From Takakia lepidozioides (taxonomy: Eukaryota; Streptophyta; Takakiopsida; Takakiales; Takakiaceae), in contig CM060732.1 in the NCBI GenBank assembly GCA_030704615.1, positions 15,810,001-15,874,000 of the forward strand: 64,000 nt of DNA. Direction: 5' to 3'. A program made the translations under genes and the position numbers. Shown here piece after piece: positions 13,278 through 24,757 of this stretch. Each line of letters opens with the position of its first letter. The first letter of the stretch is position 1. The notes beneath the pieces were generated by a model that did no database searches, was not told the DNA's origin, and worked only from the letters and a program-made list of their open reading frames with translations.

Positions 13278-13919
13278 ACCTTCCCCCCGCCCCGCCCTCT
13301 CGCCAAATGCAATGTTTCTGTCCCCTTTAAGTTTCTCCTCCCCTTTTTCACATATCGACCATCCTGATCCAGCCAGCCAGCTCCTCTATTCCTGCGGACG
13401 GGCCCCCCTCCGCCCTGCACTTCTCCTCATCTCGCTTCCCCTTCACTTCCTCTCCCCTTCACTTCCTCTCCGCTCTCCCAAATCCTCCACAAACAACTTC
13501 ACACCCCAGGGCTGCGGCCCGCCTCACAATAGCATCAATCTCTCTCAAATCCACACTCCAGGGCTCTCCGCGGGGAGCATGGGAAGAGGGGGCAGGTAAG
13601 CTACCTATCCATGATGCCTGCTTGCCTCGCTGCTGTGTCTTTTGTTGGCCTTGCCCTCCTAGAGGCAGGACTACGCAAAGGCTTTTGATGCTTAGCACCG
13701 ATACTCGCTATTAAGTTCGGAATTAGATGGTGACACGTGTAAGGGGAATATTCTGCCCATATTTGTAATGAATGAAATCCCTGGATGAATAGTTTCATGC
13801 ATGCGTCACAGGTTGTGCTAAGGTAGATTTCTGCAGCTCGTCAGGTGGCTATAGCGAGAAAATCTCCCGAGTGATTCATAAGGAAAACTTCTATAGCGAT
13901 TCAGAGGGAGTGTCCAAAC
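13278..13919 (-). promoter_or_regulatory. LARP1 5' leader and promoter region
   Basis: Upstream of the LARP1 ATG the plus strand is strongly pyrimidine-rich (repeated CTTCACTTCCTCTCC around 13440-13480), so the transcribed strand carries a GA-rich leader. No TATA box was fixed. The promoter side is bounded by the hAT insertion at 13920, about 640 bp from the start codon, so the insertion may lie inside or just upstream of regulatory sequence. Confidence 0.45.
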
Positions 13920-14691
13920 CAGTGTTGGCCGGGTACCATGTTTTGAGCCCTCTCCCGGTCCCGGTTATGGCGTACTCTTTGAAAAAAATGGATGGCCGGG
14001 GCAGGGTATACCAATAGCTTTGAAAAACATCTCGGTTACAGGTTCTCAATAAACACATGGATTTTTTTTTGTCCGGTTCTCAATCTATCAGTTATGCCAT
14101 CTTAAAAAATGCCGGTTCCATGGTACCGGTTATGGGATTCATCCACTTTTATTTACTTTTTACTTTTTCTAGCATTTTTGTGTATGTGTGTAAAACTATA
14201 CACAAAAGGGCTTTGGCCTGTGATAAGCCACTACAGTATTAGTTGTGGGTCTGGGGTTTCAAAGTTCAAACGTTCAACCATGTCATCTATCTCTCTACCC
14301 CTCTAATACACTAAGCTTACAACTTACAACTATTGTCTTAGCCAAATGCCAAATGCCTAACTAATTAATTTCCCACTTGGACATTCTCATTAATGTTGTG
14401 CACCTAATCTCCCCAACATTGTAATTTCATAACTACCATCACTAACCCTTACACTTGTATTATCTAGAACCGCCTCTACACCATCCACATTTGCTCCGGA
14501 TCTTGCTCCGGGTATAACACCCTTATAATCACCATGCCGGTTCTCTAGCCGGTTAGGAAGCTCGATTTTTTTTCCGGTTCCCTTCCATAGCCGGTTCCTG
14601 CGGGGGCTGCACTTTCCGGTTATGCACATGTGCATAACCGGCAAATAACCGCCGGATATTCATGTCAAGATGCCGTACCCGGCCAACACTG
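13920..14691. mobile_element. Non-autonomous hAT element (772 bp) with perfect TSD
   Basis: The left end CAGTGTTGGCCGGGTAC is matched by its reverse complement at the right end (…GTACCCGGCCAACACTG). The 8-bp target duplication GTCCAAAC is exact at 13912-13919 and 14692-14699. The interior is non-coding, with many CCGGTT/AACCGG motifs that probably act as subterminal binding sites. Terminal CAGTGTTGG is shared with the larger hAT at 39925, which suggests the same transposase class, although the inner TIR bases and subterminal motifs differ (CCGGTT here, ACCCTCAGGGT there). Confidence 0.93.
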
Positions 14692-15221
14692 GTCCAAACG
14701 TGTAAGTTTCATCGCGCATAAGGGATTTCATCTTTTTAGTGCTTGTACCGATTACACAGAGCAACTTGTTTCTACGTGTTTAGAAGAAACTAAGTTGCAG
14801 ACACAAATTCAGCATGTTCATGATCCTTTCTTACTTCTCTTGCTTCAGGCATGTGGACTCTCTACTTACTGTATCTCTGAAATATTTTAATACGGCTCAC
14901 TTGAATAGACTATTTGGAGTTGAAGATTTGAACATAATTTGTTGATGCAGGAGGTCAAATACTATAACCGGCTTCTACACGTAATAAGAGACTTTGTAAG
15001 ACTTTGTATCTCGAGCTCAAAAGATGATTGATCCAACTACTGGATTGAATTGACCGACAACACGTCATACATGGCCATCTCAGAACCGTAATTAAACTAG
15101 CTGACCCATGTACACACCAGCCTTCCTCGTTTCTAGTTCTCCCGCCATCCCTGTGCAGCTCCTGCCACAGACCAGCTCTGCTCGTCGGTTACTTAACTTA
15201 CTTAGATCCATGGTGCCTCCC
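14692..15221. other. Spacer without recognised genes
   Basis: Between the hAT element and the decayed ORF at 15222 there is about 530 bp with no coding signal, RNA gene or element terminus that could be identified on either strand. Confidence 0.5.
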
Positions 15222-15931
15222 TTATGCTGCCTCTCGCTGCCCGATCACACTCCTCAATGGTGTCAAGTGCGGGACCCCACGTAACTGCTCTCCGTGTGCC
15301 CAGGCAAGAGCCACAGTGACAAACTGGCTGCTATCTTCACCTGCCTTCTTTGCTCGACGTCGTCGTATTGCCATGGCCTGGTTATGCTTGCAGATTAGGG
15401 GTGTCGATCCACAGAACGGGGCATGGTGCCTGATAGGCCCTCCCGACTTCAACAGTGCATGCAGGCGATTGCCATAGTCCCCCAATGCCTTGTTTGTCCA
15501 CTATACGTCATACGTTTTTTTGGCTGCAGCTTCTGCCTTTCTGATCTGAGTTGCCTCTTGTTTGTCTAATTTCTCTGCCGCCCTCTTCTCTCGTGCAATG
15601 CGCTGGTCCTCTTGTTTCTTCTCTTTAGCTGCAACTGCTTCTGCTTTGAGTCGTGCTTTCTGCTCCAGGGAATTGACGTAGTCGTCGCTAGTCATAATTA
15701 TGGATTTAGAATAATCGATCAAAACTTGTCCATCTTGAGTCAATCGCCTTCTGTTGGGTGCAGGAGCCTCTGCTAGGGTGAGGAACCGTGCTATACTGCT
15801 CGGACCCATGTATGCAAGCATTGACAGTTCCCGATCGGGGGGAAGTGGTTGAGACTCCTGGCTGCTTGCAGGGATATCCTCATCAACAATCTCATTTGTG
15901 GGCTCCTCATCGTCCTCCATCTGCACATAAT
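15222..15931 (-). pseudogene. Decayed ORF, C-terminal part, interrupted by gypsy insertion
   Basis: Two pieces share one frame, separated by a TAG at 15501-15503. The first contains NRRRLTQDGQVLIDYSKS and TSDDYVNSLEQK, followed by a charged Ala/Lys/Glu coiled coil (about 60 residues). The second has a basic patch RRRRAKKAG. The arrangement LIDYSKS-xx-TSDDYV followed by a Lys/Glu helix resembles the C-terminus of pogo/Tigger-type (CENP-B-like) transposases. That is an inference from memory of the family, and no catalytic domain is present here. The upstream half continues at 22869-22985 across the gypsy element. Without searching it should be called an unknown, probably transposon-derived, protein fragment. 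Confidence 0.45.
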
Positions 15932-16657
15932 TGTCGCGCACCTCAATTCGGTAAGCTCCCCTTCAAGTCATAGTTACTCGCTTTGATGCGCGCGCCTGAC
16001 TCCCAACCTGGCCGCCCGGGCCAACTTGGAGCTTCGGCTGCTCACCGGGACATAACGGTCCCCCTTCGCTTCCCTCTAAACCCTCCACCTATTTGGGACT
16101 AGGAGAATTCCCTTTGGTAGATGGCAGTCCGGAACAGCTCCCCACTCTTTGGTCGCTTTCCGGCTCGTTCGCTTACTCACTAGTTTTTGGTCACCAACGG
16201 GCTTGCACCGTTCTCGGGGTTACTACTCCCTATATATACTTCTGTAGCTATCCGCGGGGGTTTAATAACCAGCCATGCCATTTTATGGCGAACCACCACG
16301 AAAACCCTCGACTCCCGGTGATGAGTCGAGGTGAGTCTTGGCCCACTCACCACGGCCCCTATGGACCGTGCTGAGTCCCAAGACTCCCCACGACTCCCAC
16401 CACGAGGTCTCCGCCCCCATGGTGAGTCCTATGCCACCCCCACTAAGTCCCGCTAAGCTACCACCACCCCTTGTGGAGCCACCCCCACCGCAACCCGGTG
16501 TGCGGGGCTCCACCTAGTGAGCGCCTCCGCCTCCTTCAGTGCCTTGGACACTCAAGGGTGCTTCAGCCCCCCATACCTATCGCTGTCGCTGCCCCCACCA
16601 CAGGGGCAGCCCCTCATGTGTCCCGACCCCCTGCCCTCAAGGCAAAGGGCCGCGACA
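15932..16657 (-). repeat. 3' LTR of the chromovirus (726 bp)
   Basis: Begins TGTCGCGCACC and ends CCGCGACA on the plus strand, so its termini form the TG…CA inverted pair. It is aligned base by base with 22183-22863. It keeps a 45-bp segment (around 16438-16485, rich in CCACC and CTAAG) that the other copy has lost. Confidence 0.95.
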
Positions 16658-17510
16658 CACACCCCTACCAACAGGGAGTCGATGTCCTCATCGACTTGTC
16701 GTTTTGTAGAAACGAACATCCAAGTTGTGGCGTCCTACATCAAGGAGTTTGTTTCCGTACCATGGCGTCCCATGGCAAAGAACCAAACCCCACACTTGAC
16801 TCTACTCTCCACTAGCTAGTTCGGCCGACTTCCTCCAAGTCTCGGCCAAGGGTGGAGCCTCTCAAGCTCCTCCCAGTGCACTCTTCTTGGCCTATTTCAA
16901 GGCCAAGGAACGATCCTCCTTGAGGATCGAATCACCTTACTGCAACAACATTGCTTGCGACTGCTCATGATGCCGCTTTTGGCATCACCTTGAGCAAGGG
17001 TTCACCTGGAACCCTCTTTGACTAGGAAGATAACCTTGAACCAACCGTGCGCCCCAATCACTACAATTGGGTCCGCCTTGGAATGCTGGCCTGAGGTACG
17101 GGAACACGCCGAAGCCGCACTACGACTTCGTCCCGAGGCTACACGATTATAGTACGTGAACGGAAGCACATAGCTTCCGCGTTAGCCCGCACTACAAGGC
17201 AACCCCCTCGGTAGCACAGTTATAGTACGCGTACGCGCCAGGTGCGCACTAGCACGTGAACTCCCAAAGAAGTCGCAAGTTTCCTTGCCCCTTGGATGGG
17301 GGTCACCCGATTTCGGCACTACGCAAACACACGATTAACCCAATTTACCTCTCCCACTTTTATAAGCTAGCATGCATTCTACACACTAGCCAACCATACC
17401 ATGCATCACCATTCCAAACAAAATAGGACGCACAACATTTGGAACCCAGTTCCTTTATAACAAGTTTTTTTTGTACAATACAAGTTTTTGTAATCGGATT
17501 CCTAAGCTAG
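16658..17510 (-). other. Chromovirus 3' untranslated interior
   Basis: About 850 bp between the end of the polyprotein and the 3' LTR. No coding signal. The bases next to the LTR read GGTAGGGGTGTG on the coding strand and may serve as the polypurine tract. Confidence 0.6.
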
Positions 17511-20500
17511 CTACGCCGGGCTAAGCATGCATTTCCTCCCCCACGCTCCAAGGTTGATGTCCCCATCAACATTTCTTCCGCTTTGAGGTCGCCCTTCGAA
17601 AGCTGCAACCGCCTCGGATGCGTTTCCTATTTCTGAGGCACGCACCCAAGATGCCTCCACATGATGATAGCCCTTCCATTTGACGAGATACTCCATTTCT
17701 CGGTTCTTGAACCTCCTCGACTTAAGTATTGCCTCCACCTCGTACTCAGGTTCATTTTCATGATCCAACAGCATAGGTGGCGGACGCAACACTTGATGTC
17801 GATTTGGACGCGCTTCATCTTTGAAGTAAGGCTTCAAAAGGGAGACATGGAATACTGGGTGCACCCTGCTGTTTGTCGGCAGCTCCAATTCATACACATC
17901 CTCATTCATAACCTTCCGAATGCGAAAGGGTCCCGCATACGGAGGTACGAACTTCGGACTCACTTCCGGAGGTAGTCGGAAATTCTTGATGTTCAACCAG
18001 ACCTCTGTGCCTGCCTCAAACTTCACTTCCCTCCGCTTCCGATTCGTCTGCCTTTCATACCGTTTCCTAGCTTTGGCAATGTTGTACTTTGCGAGCTTCA
18101 ACAAACGCTCGTGTTCTTCCAGTACCGCCGCTACTGCCGGTTCCTCAACGTCCTGGGCGGCCCAACTTGTCGGCACCAGAGGTGCTTTTCCATAGACCAA
18201 TACGAAAGGGGAAACTCCCGTTGCGGAGTGTTCTGTGTTATTATAGCAGAACTCTGCCGCGTCTAAGTGTTCCATCCAGTCTGATTGGTCTGCCGACACG
18301 TAATTCCGCAAGAATTGCTTCACTACGGAATTCACTCTTTCCGTTTGGCCGTCCGTCGTAGGTCGGAAGGCGGTGCTCATCTTCAGCCTCGTCCCCATTT
18401 TCTTCCAAAGTATCTTCCAAAATTTACTCGTAAACTTTGGATCGCGATCCGAGACAATATCCTTCGGGACTCCATGATGCTTTAAGACGTGGGCGAAGTA
18501 AAGTCACCCTGTCTCCTGCGCCGTTGCCGTCTCCTTGGTGGGGATGAAATGGCCCATTTTACTGAACCTATCCACCACCACCATGATTGCATCGAATCCT
18601 TTTGACAGCGGCATAACAGTCATGAAATCCATCGAGACGCTTTCCCAAGTCCCCTCTGGAATCGGCAAGGGTTGTAACAGCCCCGCTTGCTTTTTGTACT
18701 CGCTCCGGTTTTGTTGGCATGTGGTGCATGTCTTGACATACTCCTCTGCCTCCTCCCTCAGTTTGGGCCAGAAATACTCTTTCTTCAAAAGTGCCGCAGT
18801 GTGCTTGGCTCCGCCGTGGCCCGCAAGCGGGCTATCATGGCATTCTCTCAAGAGGCTATCTCTGATCCCTCCCTTTAGCACGTAGAGACGTTTTTGCTTA
18901 TACCGGAGCAGTCCATTTTGCAAGTGGAACTGCGATTTAACCCCCATCCTCAAGTCCTGCATCACGGACTTCACCAGCTCATCCTTTCGGTAAGCCTTCC
19001 GGATCTTCCTTTGGAGCGCCGTCTCGCCCTTGTACACCAACAAGAGCTGCTGCTTTCTACTTAAAGCATCGGCCACCACGTTGTCTCGTCCCGGTTTGTA
19101 CTGGATATCCACGTCGAACACCGCCAAAGTATCTTGCCACCTAAGTTGTTTTGGGGACAACTTGGGCTGCGTGGCAAAATACTTCACCGTGACATTGTCC
19201 GTGAACACCTTCACTGGGTTGGAACCAACATAGTGGCGCCAAAGCTCAAGACAGTGCACCACCGCCTTCATCTCTTTTTCGTGCGTCGGCCACCGTCGCT
19301 CCACTTCATTCAGTTTCTTACTTTCGTAAGTCACTGGACGTTCATCTTGCATAAGTACACCCCCAATCGCGAAGTCCGACGCATCTGTATGAATCTCAAA
19401 TGGACGATCGAACTCCGGGATTTTCAAGACTGGAGCTTCCGCCATCCGCTGCTTCAATTCAGCAAAAGCTTGGCCACAAAATGTGTTCCATACCCAGACT
19501 TTGGATTTACACAGAAGGTCCGACAGCGGCCCCACGATCTTGGCAAAATTTCTCACATACTTCCGGTAATAGGAGGCGAGTCCTAGGAAGGATCGCACTC
19601 CCAGGACCGAAGTCGGAGGCTCCCAGTCCAAGATCGCCCTCACCTTTCTGTCATCCATTTCGATCCCATCCTGTGTAATCACATGCCCCAAGAACTCCAC
19701 TTTCGTGACCCCGAATTCGCATTTTGAAGCTTTGGCGTACAGCTTCCCTTCCCGCAACTTTTGGAACACCCTTTTGAGGTGCTCCAGGTGTTCCTCCTTT
19801 GTTTTCGAGTACACCAAGATGTCGTCGATGTACACGATCACAAAGTCATCCAACCACTCCTGAAAAAGGTTGTTCATCAGCGTGCTAAAGGTCGCCGGTG
19901 CATTAGTGAGCCCAAAAGGCATCACCAAGAACTCATATGAACCATACCTTGTCCTGCACGCGGTCTTCTCCTCATCTCCTTCCGCCACCCGAATTTGATG
20001 ATAGCCGGAGCGCAAGTCGATCTGGCTGAAATACTTCGCTCCTGCCAACCGGTCGAAAAGGTCGTCGATCCTTGGCAAAGGGTACCGGTTTTTAATAGTC
20101 ACCTTATTCAAAGCCCTGTAATCGACACACATCCGCAGCGTCCCATCCTTCTTGTCTGCGAATAGCACCGGGGCTCCGTAAGGTGACTTACTCGGCCGGA
20201 TGTACCCCTTTGACATTAGATCCTTGAGCTGAGTCTTCAGCTCGACCAACTCTCTGTGGCTCAACCGGTAGGGCGCCTTGGCAGGCGGTTCCAATCCCGG
20301 TATCGCCTCAATCTTGTGGTCAACTCCTCTTCGCGGTGGCAAGCCGCTTGGTAAATCCTCCGGCATCACATCCTGGTATTTCTCCAAAATCCCCTTGATC
20401 CAATCTGGGCTCGGCTCCCCATCGCCTTCTCCTTTCACTTCTCTAATGTAAAGCAAAAACTGGGACTCGTGTGCCTCCTCCACGGCCCACTCCTTTGCTG

Positions 20501-22127
20501 ACAGAAGGTTTATTCGCCCTCCCACGGATTTGGGCGTTTCCGACACTCGTAAAACCTCGCCACCATTCCCACATGGCAGCGTGACTACTCTCTTGCGGCC
20601 ATCTATGACCGCTCCGGATTTGCTCAAAAAGGTCATCCCCAAAATGAGATCCACTCCATCGATCTCGTAGATAGTGAAGTTCTCACGTCCCTCCCAACTC
20701 CCCAGTTGAAGAGGAACATCAAACGCCAACCTTGTCGCCAACTGAGGTTCTCCTTTGGCAGAGCGCACCTCAATAGAGGCCCCCACGTCACTTGTCGGGA
20801 GTCCCAACTTTCGCGCCGCCGCCGGCGTCATGAAGGAGTGCGACGCTCCTGTGTCCACCAACAACGACACGTTAGTTCCGGATATTATCCCATCCACGAA
20901 CAATAACTGACTCCCTTTACGTAGGGCGCCAGTTTCCTGATACAACTCACAAGAATAGTTGCCTACCTTGCAAGTCCTGGCGACCACCGCTTCCACCAAG
21001 CGACTGATTGTATCTTCCGACAGCTCCGTGGTTGCACGAGTCATGTTCAATTGTCGAGGTTTTGTGCACTTCTTGGCCATGTGCCCGGGCTCCCCGCAAT
21101 TGAAACACACTCCATCAAAGGTTGCCTTCTGTCCGCCATAAGCCGCTCCACCCGCTTTTCCTTTCGAAGCACCGGGTGCCGCCTTGACGTGTGAAGGCCA
21201 TCCCTTCAATTTCCACGTGCCATTATCGCCGCGTGGCCTATCCCACTTCTTTTCCGGTCGGAAGGAGTCACCTTCCCGCCGGGTCTTCTTGTGGTTCAGC
21301 TCCGTACGGCCTTGTCTCTCACCCCTAGGGACATCCGAGAAACATTCAGCCCTCTCAATTGCCTCGTTCAAAGTCTTGGGTGGCTTCTCCTCCAACTTCC
21401 GCCTGGCCCATGGGGCCAGTCCCGCCACAAAGTTGAAGACCATTTCTGGTTCTGCCATGTCCGCGACTTCGAGCAACAGCACATTGAAAGCCTGGACATA
21501 CCCCCGAATGTCATCTGTTTGCTTCAAATTCCTCATCTTGTCCCGGGCAAGCCAGGACGCGTTGAGGGGCACAAACTGTCTTTTCATCAATTCCTTGAAC
21601 CCACTCCAGTTCAAGGTTTTCGGACTTGGACCTCGGTCGTGAAGGCGTTTCTGCCACCATTGTTGAGCATAGCCCCTCAAATAGGTGGGAACCACTTCCA
21701 CCCGATCCTTGTCACTCAACTTGGCCGCCCGGAAGTACTGCTCTAGCTCCAAGAGCCAGGTGTTGAGTGCCTTCCGATTTCGGACGCCCTCGAAGGTGTC
21801 GGGTTCCTTAGGCTTCACCTTAAACTTTGCCTTAGCGGAAGTGGCATTAGCCGCCTTCAACACGTCTTTCAACGTCCCGCCAAACTGCGCCAACAACCCT
21901 TCCCAAAAGGCTGCCGGCATGGGAGGCATCTCTTGGTTTGTCGGAGCTCTCAAGGATTCCTCGGGCTCCGACTCCTCGGATTCCTCCCGCTCTTGGGCGG
22001 CCTCGTTTTCGGAAACATGAATCGCTTCCTCAAACGGCCGCCTCGGTGACACGCCGCCCCCATCGGGCTCACCGAGATCATCATCTTCTGGGCCGTTCCG
22101 CTTTCGCTTCGGCTTGCCCGACCCCAT
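17511..22127 (-). CDS. Gag-Pol polyprotein with chromodomain, one in-frame stop
   Basis: One frame of about 1,538 codons, broken only by TGA at 18504-18506. Order from the ATG at 22127: capsid-like gag (about residues 100-270), CCHC knuckle [14 protein letters not shown] (341-354), aspartic protease [10 protein letters not shown] (423-432), reverse transcriptase with [13 protein letters not shown], RNase H starting [14 protein letters not shown], integrase zinc finger (H…H…CTTCQQNR), and integrase core with [13 protein letters not shown] and [10 protein letters not shown] carrying the D, D and E residues. The chromodomain [17 protein letters not shown] is near the end. The stop falls within the integrase core between the two Asp motifs, where LYFAHV follows directly, so integrase would be truncated unless read through. 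The length and single frame are typical of plant chromoviruses. Confidence 0.95.
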
Positions 22128-22168
22128 GATGAGGCCTATCCCAAGGACGATCGCGTACTAAACTCTAA

Positions 22169-22180
22169 GCTCTGATACCA
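22169..22180 (-). other. Primer binding site, initiator tRNA-Met type
   Basis: On the coding strand TGGTATCAGAGC starts two bases after the 5' LTR end. This is the standard plant LTR-retrotransposon primer site complementary to the 3' end of initiator tRNA-Met. Confidence 0.92.
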
Positions 22181-22182
22181 AG

Positions 22183-22863
22183 TGTCGCGCACCTCAATTC
22201 GGTAAGCTCCCCTTCAAGTCATAGTTACTCGCTTTGATGCGCGCGCCTGACTCCCAACCTGGCCGCCCGGGCCAACTTGGAGCTTCGGCTGCTCACCGGG
22301 ACATAACGGTCCCCCTTCGCTTCCCTCTAAACCCTCCACCTATTTGGGACTAGGAGAATTCCCTTTGGTAGATGGCAGTCCGGAACAGCTCCCCACTCTT
22401 TGGTCGCTTTCCGGCTCGCTCGCTTACTCACTAGTTTTTGGTCACCAACGGGCTTGCACCGTTCTCGGGGTTACTACTCCCTATATATACTTCTGTAGCT
22501 GTCCGCGGGGGTTTAATAACCAGCCATGCCATTTTATGGCGAACCACCACGAAAACCCTCGACTCCCAGTGATGAGTCGCGGTGAGTCTTGGCCCACTCA
22601 CCACGGCCCCTATGGACCGTGCTGAGTCCCAAGACTCCCCACGACTCCCACCACGAGGACTCCGCCCCCATGGTGAGTCCTATGCCACCCCCACCGCAAC
22701 CCGGTGTGCGGGGCTCCACCTAGTGAGCGCCTCCGCCTCCTTCAGTGCCTTGGGCACTCAAGGGTGCTTCAGCCCCCCATACCTATCGCTGCCGCTGCCC
22801 CCACCACAGGGGCAGCCCCTCATGTGTCCCGACCCCCTGCCCTCAAGGCAAAGGGCCGCGACA
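22183..22863 (-). repeat. 5' LTR of the chromovirus (681 bp)
   Basis: Near-identical to 15932-16657 apart from about seven substitutions and a 45-bp deletion between the CCACCCCCAC repeats around 22690. It provides the promoter for minus-strand transcription. A plus-strand ORF that begins inside it and runs into the neighbouring reverse transcriptase is accidental. Confidence 0.95.
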
Positions 22864-22868
22864 ATAAT

Positions 22869-22985
22869 AGTGCATACACTCTTCTTGGGTTTCGGGAACC
22901 ATATTGCCAATCACCTCCTCAATAGCTGGATCTGGTCTCTGGTCCTCATCTGTTGCCTGATCGTCAACGCAGTTGGTGTGATCTT
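22869..22985 (-). pseudogene. Upstream half of the ORF split by the chromovirus
   Basis: Reading the minus strand gives an acidic segment (…DDQATDEDQRPDPAIEEV…, then ETQEECMHYY) that runs into the TSD. Removing the element joins it in frame to VQMEDDEEPTNEIVDED at 15931, so both belong to one protein. The open frame ends near 22985 with a stop just beyond, close to where plus-strand gypsy coding begins. That point looks like a junction between two unrelated sequences. Confidence 0.65.
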
Positions 22986-22986
22986 C

Positions 22987-24204
22987 ATATCACATTTCTA
23001 TGAAGAAAGAGAAGGAGAAATGGAAATCCTAGAGGAACCAGCCACTGTGAGTTTACAGGATGAAGTGGTGACTGGTTGGACAATCACAGCTGATGAGCAG
23101 GTGAGGGAAGTGAATGTGGGAACTAAAGAGGAACCGAGGATGGTGAAGGTAGGAGCTAATTTGGAGCCAGAATTCTTTGAAGAAGCTAAGAGTTTGTTCA
23201 TCAAATACAGAGATGTATTTGCTTGGAGCTATGAGGATCTAAAAGGGATACCACCTGAAATCTGTCAGCATAAGATTGAATTGGAATCAGGGTCAGTACC
23301 AATCAAGCAGGCAAGGTACAGAATGAATCCCAACTACGCACAGAAGGTTGGAGAAGAGATCAAGAAGTTGGCCGAGGCTAAGTTTATATACCCAATAGAG
23401 TATACAACTTGGTTGTCACCCATTGTGATAGTTCCCAAGAAGAATGGTAAACTAAGAGTTTGTGTGAACTACAAGAAGCTGAATGCTTGTACGAAGAAAG
23501 ATCCTTTCCCTTTGCCATTCACAGAAGCAGTATTGGACACTGTGGCAGGCCATGAGATGTACTCATTCATGGATGGCTTCAGTGGTTATAATCAAGTGCA
23601 AGTGGCAGAAGAAGACCAAGGAAAGACAGCTTTCATCAGAGACTGGGGTGCTTATGCATACAAAGTCATGCCCTTTGGACTTTGTAATGCACCAGCAACC
23701 TTTCAGAGAGTGATAAGTGAATCTTTTCATGAGTATCGGGATGATTTCATGCAGGTGTTCTTGGATGATTTCAGTGTGTACAGCTCTAAGAATGAGCACT
23801 TGCATAAATTGGAGTTATGTTTGGCCAGATGCAGGATGAAAGGTCTGGGCCTGAATCCAGAGAAGTGTACTTTCTGTGTGAACTCAGGGGTGCTTCTGGG
23901 ACACATTGTGTGTAAGAGGGGACTTCTTGTGGATCCCAGGAAAACAGAGGCCATTAAAGCCTCTCCACCACCAGTGAATGTTAAGAGTCTAAGGAGATTC
24001 CTTGGACAAACCAGCTATTACAGAGGATTTGTCAGACGGTATGCACAGATAGCAGCACCATTGAGCAAACTTCTGAAGAAAGATGCAGTGTTTGCATGGA
24101 CACATGAATGTCAACAGGCTTTTGAGGAACTTACATTGTCAGTAACAACTACACTTGTGCTGATTAATCCTCACTGGCAGGAAATATTTCATGTTTCACT
24201 GTGA
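22987..24204 (+). pseudogene. Gypsy reverse transcriptase fragment
   Basis: Contains the linker EPEFFEEAKSLFIKYRDVFAW, the fingers SPIVIVPKKNGKLRVCVNY, FMDGFSGYNQV, the conserved MPFGLCNAPATFQR and the active site VFLDDFSVYS (FLDD in place of YVDD/YIDD), and LRRFLGQTSYYRGF of the connection. The frame breaks at about 24190, where the RNase H continues in another frame. The long ORF that includes this domain starts inside the adjacent chromovirus LTR and is not a real gene start. Confidence 0.9.
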
Positions 24205-24757
24205 TGCTTCTGGAGAAGCACTAGGAGCAGTGTTAGCCCAAAATGTTACAGGAAGGATAGATTCACCTGTGTACTATGCTAGCCGATTGATGAACAATGC
24301 CGAAAGAAATTATAGCACAACGGAAAGAGAAGCATTGGCAATGATCTATGTAGTGAAGAAATTCAGGCATTACCTGTTGGGCAAGAAGTTTATGTTCTAT
24401 GTGGATCACCAGGCTCTGATATACCTGGTAAACAAACCTCTGATAAGCGGAAGAATAGCAAGATGGTTGATAATCTTGCACGAGTTTGAGTTCGAGGTTG
24501 TTTACAAGCCTGGGAGGCTGCATCTTGTGGCGAATCACTTGTCACGGTTATCAACAGGAGAACCAGCCACGGGAGTAGATGATCAATTACCAGATGCGAG
24601 TCTATTTGCAGTGGAGGTGCAGGGAAGTGCAGATGACTGGTTAGATTGGCAGTGGCCAATCAGATACTACCTTGTTCATGGTCAGTGCCCACCAAGTTAT
24701 GGAGAGAATTGTTATCAAGGCTCTACCTTACACTATGGTAGGGAGCAGAATGTATAA
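24191..24757 (+). pseudogene. Gypsy RNase H fragment
   Basis: Starts FHCDASGEALGAVLAQ, the first catalytic Asp of Ty3/gypsy RNase H, followed by ERNYSTTEREALAMIYV (catalytic Glu) and FMFYVDHQALIYLVN (Asp). It ends after HLSRLSTGE with a frame shift into the integrase reading frame at about 24680. It follows the reverse transcriptase by a single frame change, so one polyprotein was broken by small indels. Confidence 0.88.

Larger units (their letters stand above)
15932..22863 (-). mobile_element. Ty3/gypsy chromovirus LTR retrotransposon, nearly intact
   Basis: Full-length element on the minus strand: LTRs at 15932-16657 (3') and 22183-22863 (5'), TGTCGCG…CGCGACA termini, TSD ATAAT at 15927-15931 and 22864-22868, a methionine-tRNA primer site next to the 5' LTR, and one gag-pol reading frame. 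The LTRs differ by one 45-bp deletion and about seven substitutions counted by eye, so the insertion is recent. It entered a decayed ORF on the same strand, whose frame is restored if the element and one TSD copy are removed. Confidence 0.97.

Noticed and set aside
18535-22129. Plus-strand ORFs opposite the chromovirus polyprotein
   Set aside because: They are antisense shadows of a strongly supported gag-pol frame.
22582-22985. Long plus-strand ORF beginning upstream of the gypsy RT
   Set aside because: Its first 95 or so codons lie in the chromovirus 5' LTR, and the next ~40 are antisense to the ORF fragment at 22869-22985. The fusion is accidental.
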